Origin: Calothrix sp. FI2-JRJ7
GTDB lineage: Bacteria; Cyanobacteriota; Cyanobacteriia; Cyanobacteriales; Nostocaceae
Length of the DNA: 64,000 bases
Assembly (NCBI GenBank): GCA_019359675.1
Contig: JAHHGX010000004.1
Location: forward strand, 20,517-84,516
Direction: 5' to 3'
The notes below the pieces were generated by a model. The model saw nothing but the letters and a program-made list of their open reading frames with translations, did no database searches and was not told the origin of the DNA. This document shows, one piece after another, positions 1-9,738 of this stretch (its first letter is position 1; each line of letters begins with the position of its first letter). The position numbers and the translations under genes are program-made.

Positions 1-267
1 GTAAGGCTTAAAAGCGAATGTCTAACGATAATGGAACAAACTGATGCTATTCTTTGTCAAGCCCGAAGTTTGGCAGAAGAGTGGCAAGGTGATTTTAGTT
101 GCCTTTTACGGTTTGGATGTGTAGCTTCGGAACTTCAGCAAATTATTAAATCAGAAGGCGCCGATGTATTATTTTTAGGTTGTAATTCTGCGAAGCACCC
201 TATTATTAAATCTTTTCGTGCTGATTTACGGTGTACTATTTTGGGTATTCCTAGTTCGATTGATTGA
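1..267 (+). CDS. Universal-stress-protein-like, C-terminal part
   Basis: The frame is open from base 1, so the gene probably starts before the window; the first ATG inside is at 31. The visible part has the pattern of the C-terminal half of a UspA-type alpha/beta domain: a helix, a G-x-x-A-x-E-L-x-x-I-I segment, the strand ADVLFLGCN, and a final short strand (CTILGIP) where family members have their last beta strand. Such proteins bind nucleotides or act as cytosolic stress factors, but the nucleotide-binding glycines are not clearly preserved here. It converges on the M16 peptidase with a shared hairpin between them. Family assignment is moderate; exact role unknown. Confidence 0.5.
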   Translation, partial: VRLKSECLTIMEQTDAILCQARSLAEEWQGDFSCLLRFGCVASELQQIIKSEGADVLFLGCNSAKHPIIKSFRADLRCTILGIPSSID

Positions 268-273
268 TGGTAA

Positions 274-291
274 GGTGGGCTTCGGCCCACC
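274..291. terminator. Hairpin between convergent genes
   Basis: A perfect 7-bp stem (GGTGGGC/GCCCACC) with a TTCG tetraloop sits 6 bp after the stop of the upstream gene and 6 bp before the stop of the convergent peptidase gene. It has no T-run on the plus strand, so it may be a 3'-end stabiliser or one of the dispersed GTGGGC hairpins rather than a classical terminator. Confidence 0.5.
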
Positions 292-297
292 CTACAA

Positions 298-1575
298 TTA
301 ACATGGTTTAGCAATGACCACACCATAAGCATCGCTTGGTAAATATTGTTCAGCTGCTTGCATTAAATGCGTACAAGTTTGTGCTTGAATACGAGCCGGA
401 TACTCGAAAGCTGGTTCTAAGGCGCCTACAAGTGATTGATAATAGCCGTATAAACCTGCTCTGTCGCTAGGAGATTCGTTGGCAAAAACAAATCGCTTGG
501 CAACCTGAGAACTAATACGCTCAAGTTCTGAAACACTGACTTTGCTGGTAGAAACTGCTTGAATATGTTGAACTATAGCATTTTCTACTGCTTCTATATT
601 TTCTACTGGACATTGCGCTGATATATAAAATATCCCCTGATGCTGAAAGTTCATATTGCTGGTGCCGATGTGCGATACTAACCCTTTATCTTCTCGTAGG
701 TCGCGCACCAACCTAGATGTACGTCCATGTCCTAAAATCGCTGCTAGTACATCTAATGCGTATGTGTCGTTCAAATCTTTTAATCCAGGCACTCGCCACA
801 TTAATGCTATACGCGCTTGCTGTAAAGTTTCATCTATATATGTACTGCGAACTATTTTTTTAAATGGTGCTTCGGAATAACTTACTGTTTGTTGTTGATT
901 ATCAACTGGCTGTCTACTATTACCAAATCCTAATACTAAAGTATCAATTAACTCTTCGACGGGTAAATTCCCTACAACTACTGCCGTCATTGACTTTGGT
1001 TGATACCAGTGTGTGTGAAAATCTCGCATTTGCTGCGGTTGTAGTTGAGATATTACCGTTTGTGGCCCCAATACCTGACGACGATATGGTGATTTTTCAA
1101 AGGACATCTCCATCATTCGTCCAAACATCCGGCGCCGAGGATTATCTTCACTGCGACGTATTTCTTCTAAAACTACTAACCGTTCACGCTCGAATGCATC
1201 ATCGGGTATTAATGGATTTAATACCACATCCATTTGTAGTGGCGCCAGTTCGGCAAAATCTTTAGGAGCGCAAGTTAGGTAATAATGCGTATAGTCTTGA
1301 CTTGTGGCAGCGTTCGTAACGGCGCCTCGTTGCTCTATTCTTCGTTCAAATTCTCCGCTTTGCAATCGCTTGGTTCCTTTAAATATCATATGCTCAAGGA
1401 AATGAGCCATCCCATTGATTGCATCAGGTTCTAAATAACTACCGACATTCAACCATAAGTTTAAGTTTATAGCATCAATGGGCATTTGCTCCGCAATAAC
1501 AGTCAAACCATTAGGTAGGTGATGTACTTCAGGGGCATTGAGGCGAGGTAGTCTCGCTAGGGTTGAGGAGGTCAT
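298..1575 (-). CDS. M16 family zinc metallopeptidase (pitrilysin/MPP-like)
   Basis: The 425-residue protein has the inverted zinc motif HxxEH (H58-F-L-E61-H62) and the distal acidic ligand in VLEEIRR near residues 135-140, the layout of M16B peptidases related to mitochondrial processing peptidase. Length fits a single M16B subunit (two half domains). These enzymes cut peptides or signal-peptide remnants inside a clam-shaped chamber. Many cyanobacteria have two adjacent M16 genes; here only one is seen, the next gene upstream being unrelated. It ends a few bases from a hairpin shared with the convergent gene. Start ATG at 1575 has no strong competing start. No signal peptide, so probably cytosolic. 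Confidence 0.88.
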   Translation of the reverse strand: MTSSTLARLPRLNAPEVHHLPNGLTVIAEQMPIDAINLNLWLNVGSYLEPDAINGMAHFLEHMIFKGTKRLQSGEFERRIEQRGAVTNAATSQDYTHYYLTCAPKDFAELAPLQMDVVLNPLIPDDAFERERLVVLEEIRRSEDNPRRRMFGRMMEMSFEKSPYRRQVLGPQTVISQLQPQQMRDFHTHWYQPKSMTAVVVGNLPVEELIDTLVLGFGNSRQPVDNQQQTVSYSEAPFKKIVRSTYIDETLQQARIALMWRVPGLKDLNDTYALDVLAAILGHGRTSRLVRDLREDKGLVSHIGTSNMNFQHQGIFYISAQCPVENIEAVENAIVQHIQAVSTSKVSVSELERISSQVAKRFVFANESPSDRAGLYGYYQSLVGALEPAFEYPARIQAQTCTHLMQAAEQYLPSDAYGVVIAKPC

Positions 1576-1725
1576 TGGGTGTTTTCGCTTTTGTTCTCTA
1601 TAAGTCTATTCTACTTACGGACTTTATATTTAAACATTTCACGAAAAGATATAATTTAATTACTAGATAATAAACGTGAATGTAAGAATGGTAAATACAC
1701 CCAGTTTCTAGGACTAAGCTTTAAT

Positions 1726-2967
1726 TTATTCCCCAGAATAATTCATTTGCATCTCTTCTAATTTTTCAATCGATGGATAAAGGCTCTCTTTTATGTTAGA
1801 ATTATCTAATATCGGTTTTAAGTCATTTTCAACCTCAAATTTAGCGTTTACACTCGTTGGTGGCTTACTGGTGTTTGCTTTCTTGGCGTTTGATATAATT
1901 GGCGCCTTTTTAAAACTGACGTTATTTGCTTGGATTGCTTGATTATCTAACTGTAAAATTTTTTTCTCCCAAGTAGCAATTTGCTGATTTGCTTCTTTGT
2001 ATAAAGGACGCTCTTTACCTATTAGTTTTGCTTCATTGACTGCCATTTTTAGAGATATCTCATCATTCTTAGAAGCTAACTTTTTCGCTTCCTCCAAATA
2101 TGTACTATCTTCTAAAACAACAATTTTCTTTTCTGTCTCCGTGATTAACTTACGTGCGTCTTTGACATATGGCTCAGAAATTACCATACTTGCTTCTACT
2201 AGTGCAGAACGCATATCGTCTAGTTTTCCTGAGTTGGCAAGCTTGCGCGCTATATTTAGTTGAGATGATTCGTCGCTTTTATCATCATACACAATATTAT
2301 CATTATTATCTGTCTGCAATTTTTCAGATGCTGATTTTTTCTCGATGTCTCCTTTCTCACGGTCTTCACGGGCACCTTGAATGTGACGTACTAATTCATA
2401 ATATTTTGTACTAGCCCAGTATTCATTCTCTAATCTCTGCAACTGTTTCGCTTTGTTAAGAGCTGCATACCAGTTTTTTGAGTCATCGTCAATTTCTGCT
2501 AAGGCAGCAGCATGTATACCTTCCGCTTGCGACCATATTGACCGCCAAGTTTTTATTTGCTCACTAGCTGTTTGAGAAGCAGAATGATTATCGGGAATTA
2601 TGAGCGCTAGTTCTATGGCTTTGTTTATGTCTCCTTCGTTAAATGCTTTTTGACTCAGATGCATTATTGACTGTGACCAGCGTTCTATCAAGTTATCTGC
2701 GTTGGAACGCAAGGGGTTGTCTTGGGGTATTGTGTTTACTAATCGAATTGATGAAGATAATTTGGCGGGGTCTTGGTCGTCAACTGTTGTTGTTGCACAA
2801 TATATAACTGCCGATGCGGTGTCTAAGGGGGTTTCGGCGACACAGTTGTTTTCTTGTGGGGACTTTGCTAGAAAAATAACGGCGCCTGCTCCTAGACCTC
2901 CTGTCGCTAGGAGGATACCTAATATCCAATGCCACCATCTTGTAAATGGTAAATATCGAATGTTCAT
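1726..2967 (-). CDS. Membrane-anchored coiled-coil protein, unknown function
   Basis: I do not recognise a named family. The 413-residue protein starts with a short cytoplasmic end, then one membrane segment around residues 13-35 (WWHWILGILLATGG and on). The rest is charged and helical, with repeated A/L/E/K-rich stretches such as ARKLANSGKLDDMRSAL and AKKLASKNDEISLKMA that look like TPR-like or coiled-coil repeats of about 35-40 residues. The ending is hydrophilic and low-complexity. A single-pass protein with a large soluble domain is likely, similar to uncharacterised cyanobacterial proteins. It stands alone, followed upstream by a long repeat-rich gap. Confidence 0.6.
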   Translation of the reverse strand: MNIRYLPFTRWWHWILGILLATGGLGAGAVIFLAKSPQENNCVAETPLDTASAVIYCATTTVDDQDPAKLSSSIRLVNTIPQDNPLRSNADNLIERWSQSIMHLSQKAFNEGDINKAIELALIIPDNHSASQTASEQIKTWRSIWSQAEGIHAAALAEIDDDSKNWYAALNKAKQLQRLENEYWASTKYYELVRHIQGAREDREKGDIEKKSASEKLQTDNNDNIVYDDKSDESSQLNIARKLANSGKLDDMRSALVEASMVISEPYVKDARKLITETEKKIVVLEDSTYLEEAKKLASKNDEISLKMAVNEAKLIGKERPLYKEANQQIATWEKKILQLDNQAIQANNVSFKKAPIISNAKKANTSKPPTSVNAKFEVENDLKPILDNSNIKESLYPSIEKLEEMQMNYSGE

Positions 2968-3976
2968 ACTTCACGCTCTACCGAGATTTTATTGTGTCTA
3001 TTTAGTATTCCCGGTCACTAAGGGAAAATCACTATAACTTGGCTATTTTTTTAACAGGGACGGGAGGAAAAGCTTTTTACCACAGAGACGCAGTAGAGAC
3101 GCGTTCACGTAGTGTCCCGCTCTTAATAATCGCGTCTCTACACAGAGGAAGAAAAACCGCAAAGGTCACAAAGGACACAAAGAAAAGAGTAGGAAGAGAG
3201 AACACACCAAAACTTATGACACGAACCACTAATACCGTTTCTCGATGAAGATGCGCTTTATCCCTGACTGTAGAGATTGACATGTCAATCTCTACGGGAT
3301 TTATTTGGCGCAACTTTATGCAGAATTGGTATAAGTTATTTGGGTTAATCACTGTCATGAGTCTTGTTTTAACCCATATTCCGCACTTCAGAATGTCGCA
3401 TAAAATACTACACAATTACTTGCTGGCATGAGTAAATAAAAATACTAAAATGTTCTAAGTAAGCTTAATCCTGCATTTAGCGAGAAAACTCGTAAAAATA
3501 AAATAAAAAACGCACAAAATATAACAACTATAAAAAATATTTTTTAAATATATTATATAAAAACTATACTCTATATATAAGTATTTTAGCGTAAAAAGAT
3601 ATTCTCAACATGTAATTACTGGATGGCGCCTAGAATTAAAGGGCTTGTGTAATGGAATTGTTTTGGTCACTAATCAAAAGCGTCAAAGAGCTTCCGTTTT
3701 AGAACCAAGTCACACAAGCAGAAAATTGAATCTATATTACCCCAAATTGTTATGTCTTTTATTTGACGCACGTATCAAAGTTTAATTTAATCATATTTAG
3801 TTATAAATTTTACACAAAATTCAATAAGTATAAAAAACGTCTCTACTATAATTTACCTCCTCTAACTAAAGGTAGATGATTTAAGTGGAAATATACGTAT
3901 TTTGACTTATATCAATAAGTTGCGACAAACTTTAAAATATTTAAGTAACACAATTATATTAGAAGGGGCAATAATT
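2968..3976. other. About 1 kb gene-poor gap with dispersed repeats
   Basis: No convincing gene between the two neighbours. At 3088-3141 an imperfect inverted pair of GTAGAGACGCG / CGCGTCTCTAC flanks a short loop; at 3270-3295 there is a perfect palindrome of the same family. 3150-3210 is purine-rich (AAAGGACACAAAGA type), common in cyanobacterial spacers. From 3430 to 3900 the sequence is very A+T-rich with no visible coding frame. Open frames in this stretch have repeat-like translations and were not accepted. Confidence 0.7.
3270..3295. repeat. Perfect 26-bp palindrome, GTAGAGA family
   Basis: Two arms of 13 bp (3270-3282 and 3283-3295) are exact reverse complements, beginning GTAGAGA and ending TCTCTAC with a variable centre. 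The same outer arms with different, self-complementary centres recur at 15750, 28875, 28936, 42670 and 62819. Confidence 0.85.
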
Positions 3977-4129
3977 ATGATAGGTGTTCTTTGGGGTGTT
4001 GTTGTAGTTTTATTGGCTTTTTGGGCTATAGGTTTAGCGCTTAATATTGTAGGAAATCTAATTCACATAGCATTGGTTTTAGCTATTGCTATTGCTGTTT
4101 ATAACTTTTTTAAAGCGCGCGATGTATAA
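3977..4129 (+). CDS. Lmo0937-like small membrane protein
   Basis: A 50-residue protein of two hydrophobic helices separated by an NIVGNLIH turn and a short charged end (FFKARDV). This is the pattern of the lmo0937/DUF5670 family of tiny two-helix membrane proteins, whose role is unknown although members are often stress-linked. I chose ATG 3977 because GAAGGGGC lies about 8 bases upstream as a ribosome site and the family begins right there; the frame stays open further upstream to a TTG at 3902 but the added residues do not fit the family. It precedes an SDR gene by 26 bp on the same strand, so they may be cotranscribed. Confidence 0.65.
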   Translation: MIGVLWGVVVVLLAFWAIGLALNIVGNLIHIALVLAIAIAVYNFFKARDV

Positions 4130-4155
4130 GATAAAACAAATTTGAATTTATTTAC

Positions 4156-4917
4156 ATGAGCCAAACAATTATCGTTACGGGTGGCGCCCAAGGTATTGGC
4201 AAATGCGCTAGTCAATATTTCTTGAATCAGGGTTATAATGTTGTAATTGCCGACGTTGATGTTGAAGCTATTAAAGAATGTTTAGATGACTTTAATCAGT
4301 TTCAAGAACATTTGCTAGTTATTGAAACTGATACTTCTCACGAAGAATCTGTAAGAAAATGTGTTGAGAATACAATACATAAATTTGAAGACATTCATGC
4401 ACTAGTTAATAATGCTGGTATTTCTAATCCAAATAATGCACCAGTAGAACGTTTATTATTAGAAGATTGGCACAAAGTTATCGAAACTAATTTGACTGGC
4501 TACTTTTTAATGTCAAAGTATGCTATTCCTCATTTACGTCAATCAAAAGGCGCCATCGTCAATATAGCATCAACTCGTGCATTACAGTCTGAGCCAAATA
4601 CAGAAGCTTACGCTGCTTCCAAAGGAGGAATAGTCGCACTTACTCATGCTTTGGCTATAAGTCTTGGTTCAGATGTTAGAGTTAATTGCATTAGTCCAGG
4701 TTGGATAGATGTTACTCAGTGGAGTAAAGCTAGTCGAAAAAAAGAATCTAACATTCGAGAAATTGATAATCTGCAACATCCTGCTGGTAGAGTCGGAAAA
4801 CCAGAGGATATTGCTTTGATGATTGAATATTTAGTTAGTAGTGCAGCATCGTTTATTACAGGACAGAATTTCATAATCGATGGTGGAATGACAAAAAAGA
4901 TGATTTATGAAGAATAA
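4156..4917 (+). CDS. SDR family NAD(P)-dependent oxidoreductase
   Basis: Classical short-chain dehydrogenase of 253 residues. Seen: TGGAQGIG cofactor loop (residues 8-15), NNAG (85-88), catalytic Ser139, Tyr152 and Lys156 in YAASK, and the SPGWI segment after beta-6. Asp33 and Asp35 at the end of beta-2 suggest NAD rather than NADP. The C-terminal FITGQNFIIDGGMTKK is typical of sugar or ketoacyl-type SDRs. Substrate cannot be told from sequence. It converges on the large membrane protein gene with only 10 bp between stops. Confidence 0.9.
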   Translation: MSQTIIVTGGAQGIGKCASQYFLNQGYNVVIADVDVEAIKECLDDFNQFQEHLLVIETDTSHEESVRKCVENTIHKFEDIHALVNNAGISNPNNAPVERLLLEDWHKVIETNLTGYFLMSKYAIPHLRQSKGAIVNIASTRALQSEPNTEAYAASKGGIVALTHALAISLGSDVRVNCISPGWIDVTQWSKASRKKESNIREIDNLQHPAGRVGKPEDIALMIEYLVSSAASFITGQNFIIDGGMTKKMIYEE

Positions 4918-4927
4918 TTCAGGTTTA

Positions 4928-7900
4928 TTAATCCCAATTTTCAAATGCATCGCTTGTGGAACGCACTACTGCATTTAACTGTTCGCGTCGCGTTTCAAAG
5001 TTGGCGGCAATAGATATTAAAATAATACCTACGCATAACCCTATTATCCACTTCACAAATGCGTACCGTAAGCTGAGAATTACAAGTTGATAAATTCCTG
5101 TCATCAAGAATGTAGCTGTACCAATGTAAAGAAATGCCCGTATTCGCAACGCTAACCCAGCAAAAATTGCTACTAAGCTTAATATACCTGGAATAATTGT
5201 AGTGTCTTGATGGAATATCAAGGCATACCCAGATATTATACCGCTACCTATCATTCTTAAGGTATGGCGCCCTGTTTTTGATTGAGGTAATTTTATCTCT
5301 GGGTCGAATTGGGCTATATATAATAACGATAAACCAAATACTGTTACATACCATAGTCCATCAGTTAGGCGCCAATCATAAAACCAGCGCATTAATGCCC
5401 AGTTTACCAGGATAAGACTAAGATAAGTTAACCGGAAAGTGTTTCCTAACTTGCCTAGGAATATATAAAAACATGCTGTAATTAATATAGTTACTGGGTA
5501 AACTTGTGACCAAGTTAGCGATAGCACTAGTAACGGCAAGACATAAGCAGCATTTCTCCAAGGTTTTCGTGACCAACCCAAACTCTTCCACGGTAATATA
5601 TAGATAAAATAGGCGCCAATACAACATATAGCAGCGTTCCAAGCTACTAACTCTTGAGTAAATAAGCGCGCGATTGGTAAGTCTCGTAGTAATATTACTA
5701 ATGTGATTGCTTGTATTAAACCCAGGTAAACCCAAACTTCTTTTGCTACTTCTTCCTCACGTGTGGAAGTAGCACCCCGACCTTGAAAAATAGCATACCT
5801 TGCTAAAAATGTACCCGTTGCTAACCCAATAAAGCGGTTTATATTTGTTGGAGTTGCAATTGCCATTAATAATAAACTGCTACTCCACACCCAATGAAAA
5901 TTTGCTATTGCCGTCACTTCTAACTGCGTTAGGTGTAAAAATTCAGTCAACCAAGGCGAGAGAATACGATATATATATAGTATTATCGCACCCAATGCTG
6001 ACATCGCTATCAACCCATCTCCATAATATCCTCCCTTTTGTTGCAGCATTTGGTAAAATAGCATTTCGTAGAGAGAAATTGAAACTCCAATCAAACCTAC
6101 GTACAGTAATGGTTTTAAGCTGTTATACCTTCTACCAACACCAATTACAATTACTGCCACTCCAAACGTAAATAAACCTGTCCAGCTACTAAACGTGTTG
6201 AACCGTAATATAACGCTGAACGCAGCATATATAATAGGTAAAACGTGGAAACTATTAGGAAATTGTTCTAAACGATGGCGCCGTTTCCACCATTCACCAA
6301 ATAATTGAGCAGTTAAACCAAGGGCAATATTTGCCACAGCTATCTTTATTGTGGTTTTACCGCTAAAAGCTAAAGCCTCCGCCACTATTAATTCTAACCC
6401 TAAACCAATACCATAGAACCCTCGGTTAGTATGTTGGCGCCAAGTCCGAAATAATATTGCAGCAGTTGTAATAGCAGTCGCAGCTAAATACAAAATTCCA
6501 GCTTGAGCAACACCAGAGTATACTAACACCGAGTGAACCGTTAGCATTAATAATTCGGCGCCGCACAATAATAATGCCCATTTTTGAAACGCAGCAGCGT
6601 ATAAAGTGCTGAGTGCTGAGTTCTGAGTGCTGAGTGCTGCACGTATTAACCATAAACTTAAAACATTAATTGCACCAACTAAAAGCCAAGCATCTAACCC
6701 GTGCAAATTAAATCTTGCAACATCCCATAATAAAGCACTTTCAAACATCAGCGCAAAACCGACGGTGACTATCGCAAACTCTACTTGTTTTAATAATAAA
6801 TTTGTATTAATTACCATTAAAACTGTTGCAACAGCCAAACTAATGACGCGAACTTGAGGTACAACTAAAGTTAGAAATTGGGAAAGTCCAACAGCTAATA
6901 CACTAGATACGCTTATTATTGGGCGCCGTGTTGCTTCTGTGCGGCTACTAATTGCTGTTAAAGTTATAGGTACACTCAGCCATGTTAGTCCCCATTTATC
7001 TTGCTGTGGATAACTACTATATATATATGATGTATGTGACCATAGTAGAGCAAAGCTAACGATAGCTAATGCATAACCAATGTGTAATGCACTACGGCGC
7101 CATATTCCCTCACCAACACTATACAGCCATTCTGCCACCATCAAAACTAATAATATTACTGCCCAGTATTCTGCTTGTAACGTTGGCAGGCGCCAGTTGA
7201 TGAACGAGCATAATGTTAAAATGGCGCTAATGTGGGTCAAATATATAAATGATATAGCAACAGTAGAACGTCGTTTTGTGAGAACTGCAAGAGTAATGGT
7301 GTTTAGCAACAGATTTAAAGAACGTATTACTGGATAATGAAAGCTAATAGAAGCTAATATGACTCCAAAGCATAAATTAACAGCTTCTCCAAACTTCGCG
7401 ACTTTCAACTTATTACTTGAACGCAAATACTCAGTTAAACCTACCATCCCCACCAAATAAGGGAATAATCCTAAGCTTAATAGTACCCATGCATCATTGT
7501 AATGCGTAACTGAAATTACGAACACAATAATATTACTTCTAACACCAACTGGAATAATTCTCCACAACAACCAATTAGCTTGTAATCCAATTGTAAAAAC
7601 AGCAGCGTAATCAAAATTATAACTATATAACTCTAAACGGCGCCAAAAATACCATAAACTTAAACCACTTACAGCGAGTGCTTGTATAGGATGTGTTATT
7701 ACCGAAACTGCCCAGCCTATAAATAATAACGTGGCACCAGCGAATTGCCAGCCAGTACTTTGAACATTATCTGAGTCTCGCATCGATAACCAAACAGCTA
7801 GCCATCCGCAAATTCCAATTGCCAACCCTAATAAGGTAATATCAATACCGACGACAAATATAGCTCTAAATAACAGTAATAATAATGAGTAAATAATTAC

Positions 7901-8764
7901 AGATACAGGTAGATTAATTTGCGTAGTACTTTGTTTACTATTCTCGTGTGGTTTATATAGCGTTTGATATACAGTTAAAAGACTAGTTCCAATCATTCCG
8001 ATATAAACTGCTACCAAAGGAAACCCCGGTATACTCCACCCTGAATGTAAATATGACAATCCTAATATTTGAAGGCGCCTAAAGAAAGGATTTGGCAAAT
8101 TGGCAGCAAATAAACGGCTGTTACCAATTAATATAGTAATCATCGTCAAAATAACTGACGCAATCACAGCAAAAATAACATCAGTTCCAGATTGCCACAG
8201 TTTAAACCCATCTATTGCCCAAAAATTAACGGGTATTAATAACTGTGTGACAACTAACAACGCAGTTGCAGTTAAGCTTAAACTAGACTGCTTGCCTGCC
8301 CAAAAACTGGCGCCGAAAAAGCTAAGTGTATAAGCAAACAAAACTCCATACTGTCCAGCAGCAGGAAACCTATCCCACTGACTACCAGCAAGTAACCCCG
8401 ATGAAACAACAACCAAAAACATCCCCAAAAACAATAACCAGCGCACACTAAGTTCAGCCATCAAAGACTGAACCATACTAGTGACAAAACCTGGTTCTTT
8501 TTCAGGCAGCGGTTCTGGTTGCGGAGACGTTGAAGGCGCCGGAGTTACCTTAACTAACCTTTGCTGTATATTATTAGTTACCTCTACAGGCTTGTGCGCT
8601 GTCTGTAATGGCAAAGTACAAACACAATACTCTCGGCATATTAACCTAACTTGAGAGTCAGAAATTAGACCTAATTGTAACCAAACATCTAACCCTTTCA
8701 ACAACTCCGGGTGGTCAGATGCAAGTCTAACGTGAAGTAAAAACGAACGGTCGGACAAAGCCAT
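4928..8764 (-). CDS. Very large polytopic membrane protein (DUF2157-like)
   Basis: A 1278-residue protein with a soluble N-terminal stretch of about 100 residues (starting MALSDRSFLLHVRL, with a proline-rich linker near 75-90) followed by about 30 hydrophobic segments reaching almost to the C terminus. Resembles uncharacterised cyanobacterial DUF2157-type proteins; no transporter signature or catalytic motif is visible. It carries an in-frame short tandem repeat (about residues 709-720). I count 13 GGCGCC palindromes inside this gene alone. Start ATG 8764 matches the conserved-looking N terminus. No close partner on the same strand. Confidence 0.7.
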   Translation of the reverse strand: MALSDRSFLLHVRLASDHPELLKGLDVWLQLGLISDSQVRLICREYCVCTLPLQTAHKPVEVTNNIQQRLVKVTPAPSTSPQPEPLPEKEPGFVTSMVQSLMAELSVRWLLFLGMFLVVVSSGLLAGSQWDRFPAAGQYGVLFAYTLSFFGASFWAGKQSSLSLTATALLVVTQLLIPVNFWAIDGFKLWQSGTDVIFAVIASVILTMITILIGNSRLFAANLPNPFFRRLQILGLSYLHSGWSIPGFPLVAVYIGMIGTSLLTVYQTLYKPHENSKQSTTQINLPVSVIIYSLLLLLFRAIFVVGIDITLLGLAIGICGWLAVWLSMRDSDNVQSTGWQFAGATLLFIGWAVSVITHPIQALAVSGLSLWYFWRRLELYSYNFDYAAVFTIGLQANWLLWRIIPVGVRSNIIVFVISVTHYNDAWVLLSLGLFPYLVGMVGLTEYLRSSNKLKVAKFGEAVNLCFGVILASISFHYPVIRSLNLLLNTITLAVLTKRRSTVAISFIYLTHISAILTLCSFINWRLPTLQAEYWAVILLVLMVAEWLYSVGEGIWRRSALHIGYALAIVSFALLWSHTSYIYSSYPQQDKWGLTWLSVPITLTAISSRTEATRRPIISVSSVLAVGLSQFLTLVVPQVRVISLAVATVLMVINTNLLLKQVEFAIVTVGFALMFESALLWDVARFNLHGLDAWLLVGAINVLSLWLIRAALSTQNSALSTLYAAAFQKWALLLCGAELLMLTVHSVLVYSGVAQAGILYLAATAITTAAILFRTWRQHTNRGFYGIGLGLELIVAEALAFSGKTTIKIAVANIALGLTAQLFGEWWKRRHRLEQFPNSFHVLPIIYAAFSVILRFNTFSSWTGLFTFGVAVIVIGVGRRYNSLKPLLYVGLIGVSISLYEMLFYQMLQQKGGYYGDGLIAMSALGAIILYIYRILSPWLTEFLHLTQLEVTAIANFHWVWSSSLLLMAIATPTNINRFIGLATGTFLARYAIFQGRGATSTREEEVAKEVWVYLGLIQAITLVILLRDLPIARLFTQELVAWNAAICCIGAYFIYILPWKSLGWSRKPWRNAAYVLPLLVLSLTWSQVYPVTILITACFYIFLGKLGNTFRLTYLSLILVNWALMRWFYDWRLTDGLWYVTVFGLSLLYIAQFDPEIKLPQSKTGRHTLRMIGSGIISGYALIFHQDTTIIPGILSLVAIFAGLALRIRAFLYIGTATFLMTGIYQLVILSLRYAFVKWIIGLCVGIILISIAANFETRREQLNAVVRSTSDAFENWD
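6605..6640 (-). repeat. Heptanucleotide tandem repeat inside a gene
   Basis: Repeats of the AGTGCTG type (read on the plus strand, with one TTCTGAG variant) lie in frame within the large membrane protein and encode SALSTQNSALST. Such short tandemly repeated repeats are normally intergenic in cyanobacteria. Confidence 0.75.
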
Positions 8765-8984
8765 ATAAATGCTACCACAATAAAGATATAATAAGATACA
8801 TAAAACTTACCCAGACAGGTAAAAACCCTCTGAACAATTTTTGCATCTATTATCTGAAATCTTCGCTGGCTTAAGATTAGTTTTCGGGTTCGTTTGTGAC
8901 AGTTTGTGGTATTGGTATTAACCGACCTTTTTAATTTTCGGTTATCCTAACAACCTTGTAAATGTTGGGTGAGTAAACTAAAGT

Positions 8985-9203
8985 GTGTTCAGTAAGGATT
9001 GGTGCTTTGATTACTCAACAGCAGTTTGGAATCCCCAAGCTGAAGAAATTTTGTGGCAACCGAAGTTACAAGAAGATAAAGTTTCGCAAACGGGTGGCAA
9101 TAATGTTCGCTACGCACGCGGATTAAAGGGTAAGTTAGTCAAGCAGTTTTGTGACTTATTGCAAGAGAAACTACCTTATTGCAACATTCGTTATGCTTTT
9201 TGA
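8985..9203 (+). pseudogene. C-terminal remnant of a spore-photoproduct-lyase-like protein
   Basis: Only 72 codons from a GTG. The ending (KVSQTGGNNVRYARGLKGKLVKQF and then LPYCNIRYAF) resembles, from memory, the C terminus of SPL-like radical-SAM proteins of cyanobacteria, where a helix is followed by a FPNAKIEYF-like end. The radical-SAM CxxxCxxC cluster and the whole catalytic barrel are missing, and no matching frame lies upstream, so this looks like a leftover 3' end. The alternative is a small unknown protein. Confidence 0.4.
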
Positions 9204-9330
9204 TGGTATGGAACTAACCTTTAGATAGATAAAAAATCATTCATGACTAGATTTTTGATAGATGTGGTGGGCGTTGTGAGTTCGTAGTATAAGCTCAAGA
9301 ACTAAACAAAGTACACCCAGGAAGAGAGCT

Positions 9331-9528
9331 ATGAGCGAAGAAGATAAAAACAAGAAAGCAAGCGAAAGTGACACCCAAGCAGGTGGTGGATATCAAACAA
9401 CTATTGATGAAGAAACCCGCAGAACAGGTGTAGCTTCCAAGACCGATGCTAAACCTAGTGCAATGCCAGAGGCACCAGAAAACGATACTGTTGTTGGTAG
9501 CCCTAACCAAGGTACCGACTCTCGTTAG
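9331..9528 (+). CDS. Small disordered acidic protein, unknown function
   Basis: 65 residues, almost no hydrophobic residues, rich in D, E, K, T, G and P, so probably intrinsically disordered. A good ribosome site (AGGAAGAGAG) precedes ATG 9331 by about 6 bases, which supports a real gene. A strong 10-bp hairpin follows at 9565. I do not recognise a named family; similar short hydrophilic proteins are common in Nostocales and are sometimes stress-induced, but no function is inferred. Confidence 0.65.
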   Translation: MSEEDKNKKASESDTQAGGGYQTTIDEETRRTGVASKTDAKPSAMPEAPENDTVVGSPNQGTDSR

Positions 9529-9564
9529 TTTTTTCCGTAATCTGAATTAACTCACATTTTAGCG

Positions 9565-9601
9565 AAGTGGATATTGCGTACAGAAGCGTTGATATCCACT
9601 T
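9565..9601 (+). terminator. Hairpin after the small disordered protein
   Basis: Ten-bp perfect stem AAGTGGATAT / ATATCCACTT with a 17-nt loop, starting 36 bp after the stop codon, followed by an A/T-rich ATTTATTTC run. Probable factor-independent terminator, with a weak U-tract. Confidence 0.6.
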
Positions 9602-9738
9602 ATTTATTTCTATATTAAATTAAAGTAACTTAAATTAAGTTATATTAAAAATCTTTCATGTTATTTTCACTGAGATTTTATGTAACATACCTATACTGGG
9701 AAGTGTAAAGGATGTTGCGTAAAAAGTGTGAATAACGT

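Noticed and set aside
864..1265. 133-codon ORF antisense to the M16 peptidase
   Set aside because: Lies fully inside a well-supported gene on the other strand; no family likeness.
3039..3248. Open frame of 69 codons on the plus strand
   Set aside because: Encoded by the GTAGAGACG/CGTCTCTAC repeat and a purine-rich run; translation is low-complexity and has no ribosome site.
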